From NCBI GenBank assembly GCA_037178975.1, contig JASJZH010000005.1, forward strand, positions 3,348,001-3,412,000: DNA of 64,000 nt, in the 5' to 3' direction. Made by a program: the position numbers and the translations under genes. The notes under the pieces are model-generated. The model was not told the DNA's origin, made no database searches, and saw nothing but the letters and a program-made list of their open reading frames with translations. Source of the stretch: Oscheius tipulae (lineage: Eukaryota; Nematoda; Chromadorea; Rhabditida; Rhabditidae). Within the stretch, counting starts at the first letter, position 1; every line of letters starts with the position of its first letter. Of the stretch, positions 24,127-36,519 are shown one piece after another.

Positions 24127-26553
24127 TTTAGGGCATGGGAATGAAGAAGAGTCGAGATTTTAGGCCGTAGAAGCACAAAGGTTACAGAGTATTGATTTTG
24201 ACTGGTAGTAAACAATCGGGAGGAGCGAAAGCGATGGACGTGATGGGGCACCAAGAGGAGGGGAATACTGCTCCTACGTAGTTCATGTATTGTGCCCAAC
24301 AATGGTGAGACAATCGCAGGCCGCATAGTTCCGAGACCTTCTATCTCTTGTCTCATCATTTTTGGCAGAAGGCTTCACTTTTTATCTTAGCAATGCTTTA
24401 AGAAATTATAGAACTTTGTTTGTTCTATAACTTTGTATAACACTTCAAAGCCTGGAAAGGTAATCTTCGAATCGAAAACCGGCTTCCTAATGACGGACTG
24501 TAGAAGTAACTATCAATATTCGAAACGCGGGCTATAACGGTCCGGTCAAAATGGGATACGTGACGAATGGTAACTTAGTTCATTGTTTTTGGAAATGAAT
24601 TTTCTGTTATCATTGGTAACTTATACTAGAGGAGATGGTTGTTGGGCCGAGCAAATTTATTGTTAACTAACAATTAGTTTTCTCAAGAAGACGATTTTTT
24701 AAACTCGACTTGTGTGGTTTTGTCTTTTACTAACTTTTTCAGGTTCAAAAAACTGAAATTCGATTTTGAAAGAAGACAAAATAGAATTTTGTCTGTCTCT
24801 CAAATCTCGGAATGTTCTCCCGGCTGCCTGAGAAATGCCACTGTTTCTAACTATGAAAGTTTTTGATGATCGAATCAGATTTTTAAATATAACTATCCAA
24901 AAAATAATTTAACCAAGAAATTGACCGAAGAAGAAGGACAAAACTAGTCCAAAACAAAATTTTTAAAAATGTACCTCGATCTAGACTTTGGCCCAAAAGT
25001 TTCTCTCTGCTAGACATCTCATCCCATTTTCTCTTTCAGAAATTGGTGAAACAGATCCAGAGGAACATTTTACAGCAAAAAGTTCGAAAATGGGATGTCA
25101 ATTTTAAGAGATTATTTCGAAAGAAAATAGAATTCTAGGAGACTGATTAGCGGAGAGAAACGGGAGGAAACGCGCCCCACCCTCTCTGGCCAGGGTTACG
25201 GTAACTGGGGACAGACTGACATCCCTATGATTCGGATAATGAAAGAGAATAGGACTGAAAGAGAAAGCAGAATGAGTTTCTAGCTGGAATTTGAAAAGGA
25301 TTGTTAAGGAAGAGAAAAGTACAGTAAGATGAGCGAATGGTCTGGACACTCATCTGGATCGCTAGAAATTTGGGAGACGGAGCTCATTGGAAATCCGAAA
25401 GATCTGATACCTTTTTTTGCATAAAGTTGTTCTTGTACTGGGCTTAAGATAGCCCCTGGGAAGAGACATAAGAAAGCCATAACTATGGGTTGTCAGAAGG
25501 AGTGTTTTGTTCTCGGGAATGCCAAGCTTTATAGCTGGAATATACGTTTTTCTGATCTGTACTAATCGTTAAAGAGAAACAGAACATGGAAAATGTGTAA
25601 GGCTACATAGTTCTGAGAGCCCAAAAGTCTTCGTACCGGAATTTCTTAATTTTCTAGGAGGGAGTCTTGAATCAGAAGACTCTGTCCCAATTCTGAAGGC
25701 AATACAACGCAGCAGACCAAATCTCTTAATTTTGGGGGCGTACCGATACTTACTGGTCCTCGTTTTATGTTCCACAACTTCTACAGACAAAGAGATTTGA
25801 GAAAACACATTTTTGAACCCAGTGTACAAAAAGAAGCAGTCTCATAAATCAAAAAAAAAATTTCAAAGGGTCAAAAGAGATTGGAGGACTAACCAACAGA
25901 AATGGGAAACCTATAACCCTCGCTCGTGACATTGGTCCAGTTTGCAATTTTTCCTAATAAAACTTTTTTTTAGCATATTTATCAGCTTGTTTCCACACAA
26001 TATTCAATTTTTCAAATTTGGAATTATAAAGAGTTGATAGAAATTAACATGGGCAGAGAATTAGAAAAAGTTCTGTGAACTTGTAAGTATCTTTTTCTAT
26101 AACGTGAAAAAGGTATCAGTTTTTCTTTTCACTAAACACTTCTGAATATTTTTCTACATCAAACATGATAAAAACTTTCAAAAACTATTAGTTTTCTAAA
26201 GTAAAAATTACCATTTTCATTTGATCACTTCAACTGACTGTCCTGATAGTTCTAGGCATCTATTCGATTCATCCTTTTTGTCATTTGGACAGAAAATGAT
26301 GCGGAATTGACTACAAAAGTGATTATCATTTTCTGATACTTAGTTTTGGCTAATTTTGTGAAAGTTTGATAGTCAGATTACTTATCGCGCGGTCGGGGGG
26401 TACTCGGCTGCCTGCTGTTTAGCCGAGACGGGCGAAGACTTGATTGGAGACTTGAACAATTGGTACTCTACATTAGTTAGAACGGAGTATTTTGAAACAC
26501 TTGAGGGTAAGAAAAATAAAGAGGGGCATTTTATTTTAGTTTTGTGACAGATA
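24127..26553. other. 2.4-kb stretch without a recognisable gene
   Basis: Short minus-strand frames (25104-25349, 25569-25829) lack splice pairs or domains. The sequence is AT-rich. It is the largest apparently empty intergenic space in the left half of the window and would be the first place to look for regulatory DNA or a missed non-coding RNA. Confidence 0.4.
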
Positions 26554-26742
26554 ATGGAGGTTCCAGTTACAGCGCATTCACGCTTGAGACCAATTTCGCC
26601 GGAGACTAGAAAAGCGGAAAGAACAGAAGATGTTGAACAGGACATCGAGGCCAACTTATACAAAATACAGTCAGTTTCAAATCTGCTCCTTTCTTCTGGA
26701 GGTTCTAGAGGGATGGACAGGACCCTAACATCCAGCATCTAG
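26554..26742 (+). CDS. 62-residue acidic helical protein
   Basis: ATG at 26554 follows a gacag acceptor by three bases; stop TAG at 26740-26742; AATAAA near 26842. The product starts MEVPVTAHSRLRPISPE, has a polar helix (RTEDVEQDIEANLYKIQSV) with hydrophobic residues at heptad spacing, then SNLLLSSGG and a basic/Ser tail. Size and helix pattern recall small subunits of coiled-coil trafficking complexes, but I cannot assign it. A minus-strand frame across the same bases (26382-26738) has no splice structure and is taken as the shadow. The gene converges on the TRIP13 3' end. Confidence 0.5.
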   Translation: MEVPVTAHSRLRPISPETRKAERTEDVEQDIEANLYKIQSVSNLLLSSGGSRGMDRTLTSSI

Positions 26743-27011
26743 TCATTCTGCCTGGTATATGACTCTTGACTCAAGCCTTTTGACTGCGACTATTATTCAT
26801 TCAAATATACTGTTTGCTATAAATGAAGATGATTCCATCTAGGAATAAAAAATCAAACCTTAAAGAACCCAGAGAAATTCTTCGATAATGAGAACTTCTG
26901 AGACTGGAAGAAGTTGTATTGGCCAAGCCTTGTACTTGACCATAAAGGCAACTTTTGGTGTGAACTTTTTAGCAATCACTTCTTTTGTTCAAATCTTTAT
27001 TCGCATTCTTC

Positions 27012-29218
27012 TCAAAGATACTTGGAACTCATCATCTTGTTCCTGTTCTTTCTCTCTTCCACAGCCTGTCCGATGAATCTGACACAATTCTCAAGAACAA
27101 TCACCTCCTGAAACCCTGGTTGGAAAACAATGCTGTAGTTTTTACCTCTCGAGCCAGAGTCATGGCCAGTGCAGGAATCTGTCTAATCGCTCTTCCGCTC
27201 AGTCCGACAGCTTCTTTCGAAATGTCCCAGAGCAGGCGCGAAGAGTTGTCTTCACAGATTCTGTCAAAGTCCAAAGAAGACACAAGTTTATCGGAATTGG
27301 AGACCAGACCGATCTGAACTTTGAATTAAACACGAACTGAAACAACTAACTCTTTGAAGTTCCTCCACACAGCCTAACAGAATCGTGTATAAAGCCTGTT
27401 GACTGGGCTGGCCGACGTGTCTCATGAAATCGGTTCGATCTACCAGAGCTGAATCCAGACATTCAGAAAGATTCGATGTGCACAGAATCAGGACGTTTAG
27501 TCGTCTGGAAAGAGGAAACTACACGTACTTTTGTCCAAAAGACGAATACTTTAATCCACGTCGTAGCGGATCACGAACTTCAAAGTATTGCTAAGGGTTT
27601 CAGTTTCATGATTACTAGAATAACAAGCTGATTTTGGAAAAAATCACAAATCTTGACGATGACCTCGCCTTCTTTGGAGTTCTTTGTGAAAACACGCAAG
27701 TTTCTTGAAGCGCCAGCGGTTCTTACAGAGAGACTCGAGGAAAATCCTGCCAGGTTTCCTTTCGGTTCGCCCTGGCTTTCGAGCGAGCTGTACACTATTT
27801 GCATGATTAGTTAAATAAAAATCTGAACGGTTTTCTGGTCACAAATATCATCCCAATAAGATTCACATTTTAAAACCTGCAATCTTACCGTCGGACCCTG
27901 TCAATCTGTGTCAGAAGAGCATTGACTGCACGGATCGAATCTGCCGGATCTCCTCTTTTCGAGGAGGACTCGCGGGACATTCCCAGGGACTCTACCTAAA
28001 TCTGAACTTAGAGTACCGAGAAAGTTTGGATGGATACCTCATCAATAAGGACAAAGACCATGCACTTCTTGTCCTCAGCCATCTCATCGATCTGGTCAAA
28101 CATCTTTTGGACCAGTTTTCCGCTCTGGAAGATTTTAGTAGCTCAAATAGAAAGGATACCTCAGAGAACCATTTGGAGAAGAGACTGTGACTGTTGACTT
28201 CGAAGAGAACAGCTCTGGGATAAAGAGTGTTTAATCGGATTGACAGTAACTGAGTTACAGCCTTACAGAGAGACGTCTTTCCAGTTCCCGGAGGACCTAA
28301 ACTTCAAATTTTTCCTGACGTGACTCTCCTCCTACCCAACAGCATAGCCATCCGATTCACTGTGATAATATTGTGGTCTGCTCCTCTCTGTGACAGTCGG
28401 ATCAAAGAATAGATGTAGGTGAGAATCTAAAAAAAATACACTGAAGGTAGAGAGAGAGAGAGAGAGAGAGTGAGATATATACCTCGTTTTTGAGCTGATT
28501 GTTGTAGTACAAGTTGTCCCAGATTCCTTCGAATTCGAGACAGGGAAGAGTCCATAACTGGGAGCCAACAGTTCTTTCCGATGAGTCGTCCACTGGAAAT
28601 GGGAACATACCAAGTATCTTACAGGGTTTATTAGATTTCTTCCACTGCTGTCAAGTGATTATATGTCGATCGGCTCAATTGAAAGCCAATGTTTGGATTG
28701 CGGTTTCAGTAACGAAGTTTACAAAATCAATCAGCAAACTTTGCAACGGGCACCAGATAATCTGGAGCTTCGTATTTGCGTTGAAGATTGATGCAGTCTC
28801 GACTCACAGGAGATCTCCTGAGACAAGGGCCCGTCCGTGTTCAGCTTATAGAATCGAGCATCATCCCAGGTGAACCCTTCATGTCCCAACTTTTCTCCGT
28901 CGCCTTGTTCAGTACAACCGATTGTGACAGAAACTACAGAGTCTGAAAGAGAGATCTGGAAGGAAATGGAAAACACTTACCGCTCAACTTGCTTTCATCG
29001 TCCACTTTTAGTGTCTTCCAATTGCGAACATCAGAACTATTGATGAATTGTTGTATTTCATGAAAACTTGCTTCTGCAACCGATTTGGCTCTGCAATTAT
29101 GTTTAGTGTATTTTATGAGGAAAACCAACGTTTTGTTCGAGACTCTGACCAATATCTGTGGCTTGAACTGACTTGTCTTGCTGTCAGAATCCATCTTAGA
29201 AAAAGTTTCAGCAACCAT
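27012..29218 (-). CDS. pch-2: TRIP13/PCH-2, AAA+ ATPase that remodels HORMA proteins
   Basis: Ten exons: 29218-28981, 28942-28808, 28592-28483, 28426-28336, 28296-28160, 28124-28038, 27995-27889, 27504-27351, 27313-27146, 27107-27012; 440 residues against 432 in human TRIP13. The enzyme uses ATP to unfold MAD2 and HORMA-domain proteins in the spindle checkpoint and meiotic checkpoint. Walker A is [12 protein letters not shown], followed by [18 protein letters not shown] (pore loop region), Walker [12 protein letters not shown], sensor 1 [11 protein letters not shown], the arginine-finger region ALVDRTDF and sensor 2 [11 protein letters not shown]. The N-terminal substrate-binding domain is more divergent. 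AATAAA lies at about 26994. I chose ATG 29218, nine bases after an attccag acceptor; the frame remains open upstream to 29515, but that part is dispersed-repeat sequence. Confidence 0.93.
28448..28472 (+). repeat. (AG)n microsatellite
   Basis: Uninterrupted GA/AG dinucleotides in the TRIP13 intron between exons 3 and 4. Confidence 0.8.
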
Positions 29219-29274
29219 TGTTTTTTCTTCTGGAATTGGAATGTTTAAAATAGAACTTAGAAAAAGGAAGAAGA

Positions 29275-29515
29275 ATTTTAAACTGGCGCCATTCTTGACT
29301 GAGTAAGCGCGCTGGAATGAGAAGCGAAGCTCTGGGTCACGGGGAATCTGCGATCGTGACTTACTAGGGAAGGGTTTTAGTTGCTCGCGGGATATCGAAA
29401 CGAGGTAGGTGCCATTCGAAAGGGCATCGAAAATGATGGTGTTTCCCAAATTTTCAGCTGCGGAATGGATGTCCTCTGCCTTCTGGAGCGCTACAAAGTT
29501 TTCGATTTTTGCCAC
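29275..29515 (-). repeat. Dispersed repeat with conserved reading frame, copy 1
   Basis: On the minus strand the sequence reads KIENFVALQKAEDIHSAA, then NLGNTIIFDALSNGTYLV, and ends in CTAGGGAAGGGTTTTAG, preceded in the other direction by TTA. Close copies lie at 42700-42911, 48375-48440 and partly at 31488-31556. Here it lies just upstream of TRIP13 and keeps that gene's reading frame open, so an N-terminally extended TRIP13 prediction would include repeat sequence. Confidence 0.65.
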
Positions 29516-29632
29516 TTTGGCGCGCTATTTGAAAATGCTCCCTAGAGGCAAACAGTTTGGTAGATTTTCTCATTTCTCAGTATACTGTTTTCCTTGTAGG
29601 AATGTATTCTATCATCCATAGGAGTGCAAATC

Positions 29633-30151
29633 TACGGGAAATCGGAGAATCCCTTTGAGTTCGTTGAAACAGCGTTCAGCGAAGGAGCAACGCTCCACGA
29701 CCGTCATCTGCAAGAGGAAGCTCTGGACATAAACGAGAGAACTGTCAAGCTGAAAGGATTCAAAGTCTCCCTCTCTTGGATCAAGAAATGGAAAAAGGCA
29801 CACAGAGTCTGCTCCAGACACACCATTAAGTTCATTTCAAGAATTATGCATAAGAACAAGGAGCAACTGTACGCATCAGGAGAACGTTTTATTCAAGATG
29901 TTAAGGTTAGTTCATAACACACACTTATTACTTATTCTATCAGAATGCTCGAGTCATCAAAGGCTCTCTTCCTCTATCGGCAGTGTTCAATGCAAACCAA
30001 AGTGGATTTCTCAAGGAAATGCATGGAAACCGAGGAAAATCTTCATCCTAAGTTGCTAGTAGTTCCGCAGGAGAGAGACGGAAAACTACTCGCCAACTAC
30101 TACAAGCCAGAAAACCTTGTCGTGAAAGCCCATTCTAGTAGCAATAAACTG
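29633..30151 (+). mobile_element. Tc5/pogo-like transposase relic
   Basis: Two exon-like blocks, up to 29905 and from 29944, around a 38-nt GT...CAG intron. The first holds a CENP-B/Tc5-type helix-turn-helix (HLQEEALDIN, then FKVSLSWIKKWKKAHRV). The second begins the DDE domain, with NANQSGFLKEMHGNR where the family has NADQSGF: the first catalytic Asp is Asn. The frame breaks about 20 codons later, and the relic is cut at a TA by the mariner insertion at 30154. Confidence 0.6.
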
Positions 30152-30153
30152 TA

Positions 30154-31251
30154 TTGGGTTGGTAACTAAGTCTTTTCGTTTTTTCAAATGCAAAATTTTA
30201 TTGACTTCCAAACAACTTTTTCATTCGTTGTAATCACCATTATGATGTATCACGTCTACCCATTTCACGGGTAGCTTACGGATGCCACGCTCGTAGAATA
30301 CCTTGAGTTTCGACGAGAAGAAGTTTTTCAACCAGGTTTTAAGTGCGCCGTCGGAATTGAACTGTTGTCCTTCAATCTCGTTGCTGAGAATCCGGCGCGG
30401 CCGTTTCTGACGAAGTGCAACGGTAACCTTTTCAAGTTGCGGGCTGTATATGGCGGCCGTAAGGGTAGCTCCAGCATCCAGAAGTTACCAATGCATCACT
30501 TCTTCGATATCCCAGAAAACACAGAACATAATCTTCTTTTGATGGGTGTCGGGTTTCACATCAGGACTTGGTGTCTGCCCTGGACCCACCCATTGACGCT
30601 TTCTTTGGAAGTTTACCTACGTTACCCACTTCTCATTCCCCATTGCCAGGCGTGGTAAAAAGGGTTTCCTCTCGTACCTGGACAGGAGAGAATGGGCGAC
30701 GGACATGCTCTGCCACTTCTGGGCGTCACTGTAGTCATGCGGCAACCAAGTGCTCAGTTTCTTCATAAATCTCAATTGCTTCAATTGATGTTCCACTGCA
30801 GCATGACTGAAAGACAGTGCCTCTGTTAATTCACGGGTAGTCTGGCGATTGTTCTCGTTCACGAGCTGTAGCAGCTTCGATTCATCAAAAGTTGACCTTG
30901 GCTCATCTTCGATACTTTTGTCCCCAGACCGAAAACAATAGAGCCACAACTGGCATACCCTCGTGGACGTCGTGCCTTGGCCATAAACATCGTTGATATC
31001 AGCCGCCGTTAGGGCACCATTCGTGCCTTTGAGAAATTCATGTTGCAGATCGTAGGGTGGCAGGTCATCAATGGTCCAGATCAAAACGAACAGAGAATAG
31101 AGAATAAGAAGAAGGGAAGTGGTGGCTTGCATGGTGGTGGTAGAGGACTGAGTGAGCAACACGAGGTGCTATAACCAATCGCTCGGCCGTTGTCGTAAAC
31201 GAGGCAGGGGACATATTTGCAAAAAGCGAAAAGACTTATTTACCAACCCAA
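30154..31251 (-). mobile_element. Mariner transposon, copy 1
   Basis: A 1,098-bp element with terminal inverted repeats starting TTGGGTTGGTAA (left) and its partner ...TTACCAACCCAA (right), flanked by TA duplications at 30152-30153 and 31252-31253. The transposase reads on the minus strand from about 31130: N-terminal helix-turn-helix (TTRELTEALSFSHAAVEHQL), MKKLSTWLPHDYS, the first catalytic motif as GNEKWVT (GDEKW expected), and WDIEEVMHWELL. The C terminus is FYERGIRKLPVKWVDVIHHN. There are frameshifts relative to family proteins, and the element is not expected to be active. Confidence 0.85.
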
Positions 31252-31487
31252 TATTTGACAACTACAGTTATCAAATTTGATTGACCGCGCTTTGGATCAA
31301 GCCATGGTAAAGCGATGAAGCTGGACGTACAGTTTATGCAATTGAAAACAACTACGTAGACATAATTTTAAAAAGTTGGGAGGATAGAACCCGGGAGAAA
31401 AAATCTTCAAACGCACAACCTCCGCACCACTTGGGTGCACGCTTCTATGTTTACGCCCGGGAACCAATTAATCTAGGGCGCCGAAGT

Positions 31488-31556
31488 GGCGGAAAATCGA
31501 AAACTTTGAGAGAGACAGCTCCAGGAGGCAGATGACATCCATTCCACTGCAGTGTT
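31488..31556 (+). repeat. Partial copy of the dispersed repeat
   Basis: Matches the repeat at 29450-29515 (reverse) over GAAAATCGAAAACTTTG, the CTCCAG block and GACATCCATTCC, and ends where the LINE sequence begins. A tRNA-like segment with CACCCAAGTGGTGCGG is seen on the minus strand just upstream (31385-31450). Confidence 0.5.
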
Positions 31557-31559
31557 TGA

Positions 31560-33740
31560 GAGTCTTTATTGTTTCGTGAATCTGGACCGTGAATTTCTTA
31601 ATTTTCAAAAAAAGCGCAGGGAATGTAATTGATTACATCCTGTGCTCGTCCTCGCAGCTGTTCACAGACGTAGATATAATAGGAAGGCTTCGATTCGTGT
31701 CCGATCACCGACTCCTGATGGGGAAGCTGACTCTGTCCTTCTCTCAAAAACGACCTCCTAGAAGATGTCCGAAAGTTAAACTGAACAAGCGCCTTTTCAA
31801 GTATGCTGTGGAAGATCAAGTCCAAGATGTTCGAACGACAAGCTACAACGACATGAGAGAAATTCTCATTTTCGCTGCAGAACTCTCGTCAAATCCTGTT
31901 CCCAAACCGTCTTTCATCTCTCTACGTACCAAGAATTTATTTCAACGACGTCACGAACTGATGACTAGACGTGTCACCCGACTCAGCCGCATGGAGTTCT
32001 CGATAGCCTCAAAAGTTCTGAGGGAATCTTTGAAAGGAGATCTGAGGGCAAAACACCAATCGCGTCTCACGGAGGCTTTGATACAAGGAAAAAGTCTACT
32101 GAAGGCTCAACGGAAGAATCAAATCGAGAAGACCAGCCTGAGGCAACTGAGTATCAACATTGATGGAATTGCCAATGACCCAGATGATGTTCGGGAAATC
32201 TTCCGCTCCTTTTACAATGATCTCTACGCTACCCGGTCAGACCAGCTTGTCTCGATAGCTGCAGCAGACGACGAGGTCCCTCCAATACTTGCATCAGAAG
32301 TACAGATAGCCATCTCTAAGTTGAAACATGGAAAAAGTACCGGGTCGGATCAAACAACATCAGACATGGTTCACGTAGCAAAGGACATCATCACTCCACA
32401 CTTGAGGGCGATTTTCAACGATATTCTGGAGGAACAACAAATCCCTGATCATTTGGCGGACTCGACGATATCTTTGCTTTACAAAAAGGGAGACCCACCG
32501 CTCATCAAAAACTACAGACCAATATCTCTTCTCTCATTCCTTCACATTCTTCTCCTCTATCTTGGGCGAAAGAAAGAGGCTCGCGCTGGACAACAATCAA
32601 GCATCAGAGCAGACCGGGTTCCGGAAGTCTTACTCCACGTCAGATAACATCCAAGCTCTTAAAGATTTGATTTAGAAGAGCAATGAGTATAAATTTCCCC
32701 CTCTACCTAGGATACATCGACTACAACAAAGCTTTCGACAGCATCGAAAGATCAGCCTTGTGGAAATCGTTGGGCGAGCAAGGTGTTCCGCTGAAGATCA
32801 TCAAAATACTACGACTCATTTACGATCAATCGTCCGTCAACGTCAATGTAATTGAAAAGAAAGTGCCAATCGAGGTAAAACGTGGAGTTCTATAAGGAGA
32901 CACTATTTCGCCTATCCTGTTTTCTTCTGTGATAAAAGGGATTTTCCGGAAGATGAATTGGCAAAAACAAGGATACGAGTGAACGGCAAAAACATACGAA
33001 TCTACGATACGCTGACGACGCAGTATTGTTTTCTCACTCTGCTCAAGGCTTGCAATACATGATGGAAACGCTGTCTGCAGAAAGTACCAAAGTTGGCCTT
33101 CACATCAATGCGGAGAAAACATCATGGCAAACAGAAGAAATCTGCCGGTCACGCTGAGCGGCAAAAATGTCCCTTACTGTAATGATTTTATATTTCTCGG
33201 ATCGAGACTCTCTTTTGACGGAAACATTTTCTCTAGAAATCAATCAAAGGATCAGATAAGCCTGGGCCTCTATCAATCGTTTCCACGAACTCTTCACAAA
33301 TAAAAGGATCATCCTCAAATACAAAAGGAAGCTCTACACACAATGTGTCGAGCCTGCACTCCTCTATGCTAGCGAAACTTGGACACTGAAAGAGCGGGAA
33401 CTTAACAAGCTCATCTTCACTCAGAGGAAGGTGATGAGTAGAAATGGTTGGAGTCACGCTGTTGGACTGACGAACAAATGAATGGCTACGCGAGACGGTA
33501 AAGCTGCAAGACGTCAGAATCAAGTGGATCAATAGAGAATGGAGATGGGCCGAAAAGATAGCCAACATGCTACACGACCGATGAACAAAGACAATATGCG
33601 AATGGAGGCCGTGGTCTCGAGACAGCAGGAAGACCAAGAGCTAGGTGGAGAGACGATTTTGTAACAAGATGTGGCGAGAACTGGGTACAGATGGCTAAGG
33701 TGGATCCCGACAGACAGAGCAAAATACGACATATCGATAT
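31560..33740 (+). mobile_element. Inactive non-LTR retrotransposon (LINE)
   Basis: The main frame, 31589-32647, has the end of an apurinic-type endonuclease (FVSDHRLLMGKL) and the start of reverse transcriptase (AISKLKHGKSTGSD, LLYKKGDPPLIKNYRPISLLS). After a frame break comes GYIDYNKAFDSIERSALW, then GDTISPILFS. The catalytic box RYADDAVLFSHSAQGLQ is near 33010, in another frame. Downstream fragments give the RWRDDFVKRC.ENW type of C terminus found in RTE-like endonuclease-RT proteins. At least three stops or frameshifts make it dead. The 3' end appears to be an A/T-rich tail with AATAAA motifs near 33730-33770. Confidence 0.75.
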
Positions 33741-34107
33741 GATATAATAATCGTAAATAAATAAACTTTGTTTTCTCGTTGAGAAAAAGACAATGGATAC
33801 TTTTGTTATACACCAAGAATGACTACAGATGATGCGAATTGGAAGGTAAGCTGAGAGGGATGAGGGACAAGAAAAACGATTGCAGATCATAAGAGAACAA
33901 ATGGTTTGAGCTGGTTATGGGAAAGATTGACTCGACTGCGGCTTGTCTTTTTCCGTTGGAACATGCTGAGAAACATTCCTGAGATCCAGAACGGGAGGAA
34001 TTGGGAGAAACAGCGGCGCTGCTAGACCTCGCGATGAGATTATTGAAAGCACTCATAACAGTTACTACTCGAGAAGGGGCATCAGGCCCTGAAAACTGGT
34101 CTGTTAA
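33741..34107. other. 3' flank of the nuclear receptor gene
   Basis: No gene seen. Holds the tail end of the LINE and presumably the receptor 3'-UTR; minus-strand frames here have no domain or splice support. Confidence 0.35.
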
Positions 34108-35688
34108 CTAATCGTTACCATTACCATTTTGCTCGGTAAAGTATCGCATAAGAAGTTTGAGATGACGAGTTTGCGCCGCGTCTGCACCAGCACTTCCAGC
34201 ACAGCACATGCTGTTCAGTAGAAGGAGGACCTTCATCAGAACAAACTCGTTGTGCTCCACACCATCTCGAAGAAAGGGTAAGACGAGGTTGGCCAAGTGT
34301 TGACCAAAATAAGTTTGCGTCTCTTCCTCACTGTCCACGAGATCAATGGTCTCTTTGACGACGGTTAGTGGGAAGACGATCGTGCGAACAATGTCGTCCT
34401 GAAACTCATTGTTTATGACTTTCTACCACTCATGTAGTAGAATCATATAGAATACAAGTTACAGTCTCCTAACTCACGAACTAATACGTTTTGATACAAG
34501 ATTATTTTGTCTTGTTTACGATCCACTTTGCTCCTCTCTAAACCTTCTACGCCCCTCTCATACTTCCTTATATGTGACTTTTGGTCTCGCCTTCCAGGAT
34601 AATATGTACCATCCGCTTATCCGAAAATCAGTTGACTAGCCAGTCAGCTACTCGTCATTGCGACATGGAACATCCATCAAAACAATGATTTTGCTATTTT
34701 AGGATCAGATGTACGTGCATCTGTTTTGACAAAGTAGCGAGAAATATACTGATTCCCGAGTTAAATATTGCATGAACTGATTTACAAACCTGAAGTTCTG
34801 TAGCAATTTGATGAAAGTCTTCGAAGGCGGCCGCAAAACGGTTAGCCTTAAGCAGATCCTTGGACATGGCGCCCTCAGGATCTGGCGGAAGACGGTAGTT
34901 TGGTCCCTGAACCCTTTTCTTTTTTTTCTAAAAGAAACGGCGAACGATTTGATTTTTCTTCAATATCTGGCCACTGAGTCGTCGAAGGGTCTGTGCATCG
35001 GCCCAAGACACAGAGTCAGGTTTGAAGTTGGCGCATTTCTGCTCCAACTTGAGAATCCGTAGCAATTCCACAGACTCGATAGGAGTCGTCGTGACGGATT
35101 CCGCAGACATGCCCTGGTTCAGGCATTTCTCGTAGCGACAGTGGCGACATCGAGTCTTCTTCCGCAGAGCGTGGTCTGAAATAATAAACTTGATCTCTCT
35201 CCCTAGTCTCAGATGCATTTTAATAACTACGAGACGAGATCAGCTAAGATGTACGTTCCTCATTGATTTTGAATGCTTCAAGACTTTTGACCTAGTCCTC
35301 ACTAGAATCTGTTGGTCTTTCCGAAAAGCTCGACCAAAAGATGTCTCGTAACTGAACTCGTTTTGACCTATTGAAATCTAATCTTTTGCATCCTCGAGGC
35401 CACTACTCCAACTCACTGGCCTGTTTTCTATCTGCCAGACAGTTTCCGTCCCCGCTGATACAGCGATAGGTCTTTCGCGAGAGGACAGTCCGACGGAAAA
35501 AGGTCTTGCAGGCATTACAGGATGGTACCTAAAGCTTGATCGTCTCCAAATATGAGTATACGGGAAACCTTATAATGGTAGCCGGTAGCACTTTCACAAC
35601 AAATAGCACAGGGAAGGTTGAAGGTGCATGGCTGGCGACGTGACGGTGACGAACCGAAGCTGTCCTCAGAGACAGCCCGCTCAGGCAT
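34108..35688 (-). CDS. Nematode-type nuclear hormone receptor
   Basis: Exons: 35688-35569, 35528-35417, 35175-34975 (3' end provisional), 34927-34790, 34398-34108. The DNA-binding domain is complete: CAICCESATGYHYK, the P-box CNACKTFFRRTV, CISGDGNCLADRKQ and CRHCRYEKCLNQGM. CNACK in place of CEGCK is typical of the expanded nematode NHR families. The ligand-binding domain is short and divergent: FEDFHQIATELQDDIV, then LANLVLPFLRD and EFVLMKVLLLLNS. The exon 3 to exon 4 junction is not settled. A good donor (A|GTGGCC at 34974) is phase 1, whereas the exon after TTTTAG opens in phase 0 in front of an A8 tract. Either another donor (TCT|GTGTCT) is used or the A8 run has changed length. An acceptor lies about 35 nt before the ATG. 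Confidence 0.82.
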
Positions 35689-36504
35689 GGTGGCTTGGAG
35701 TTGAAACTTTCTCACAAGATGCTCTGAATTTGTCAATTTTTGGTGATGAGAACATTAATCTGTGAATAACGAACAAATTCTTATGGGTAGAAGATGAAGT
35801 CATTTTCGAATATTAAGGTGTGTGTAAGCACACAGTACCCACGAAAGACCGGGAAATTAGAAAAAACTCTTTTCCCTCATTAAACACACATCTCTCCTCC
35901 CTCCGGAGAGAAGCCATTACTCGCTGATCAAAATTAACACATGCCTGATGTTTTAGCTAGAATTGGATTGCACAGTCGTTCTGTACTCACTCCACCCTCT
36001 CCGAAAGGTTCCTGATCATGTGCATCGGTAATCATAGGTGCAGCTGCATCCTGAATCTGATTTTATGATTAGATGACTACTGTAGAGGGCAGGAACAGCT
36101 AGCCATTTTCATTTAGAAATCAGTTTTAATGCATCCATTTGTCCCGAAGATGAGGGAAATGTTTGTCCTCTTTTGAACTGTTGTAGATCTTAGAGTACCG
36201 ATGCCTCTCTACTTCTGAAAGGTGGCTGTTGTGAATGTAGCCATTGTAGGGAATCATTTAAGAGAGATACGACGGCTGTAAAAGTACGAAAGACAGACAG
36301 AGTTCTAATTTGTTTTCGGGGTTCCGAAACGAACACACATGTTTTAGCTGCAAACATCCTTGAATGTCACAGTTACACATTATCTAAGTTTCCTAAGAAT
36401 CCTTTGAGACATTCAAAAAGTGTGTTTTTCTGAAGAATAGTCAGAGTCAGTCAGTTTGCAGAAAAAGAGCAACACACTTCTCCTAGCAGACTATTCGCTA
36501 CTCT
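35689..36504. other. 5' flank of the receptor; no gene seen
   Basis: No frame with splice support. Presumably a shared upstream region between the receptor (minus) and the collagen-like exon (plus). Confidence 0.35.
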
Positions 36505-36519
36505 TTGCATTCAAGTGAT

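Noticed and set aside
30365-30768. Plus-strand frames inside the mariner copies (and at 37677-38036)
   Set aside because: They are shadows of the minus-strand transposase; near-identical in both copies only because the elements are copies.
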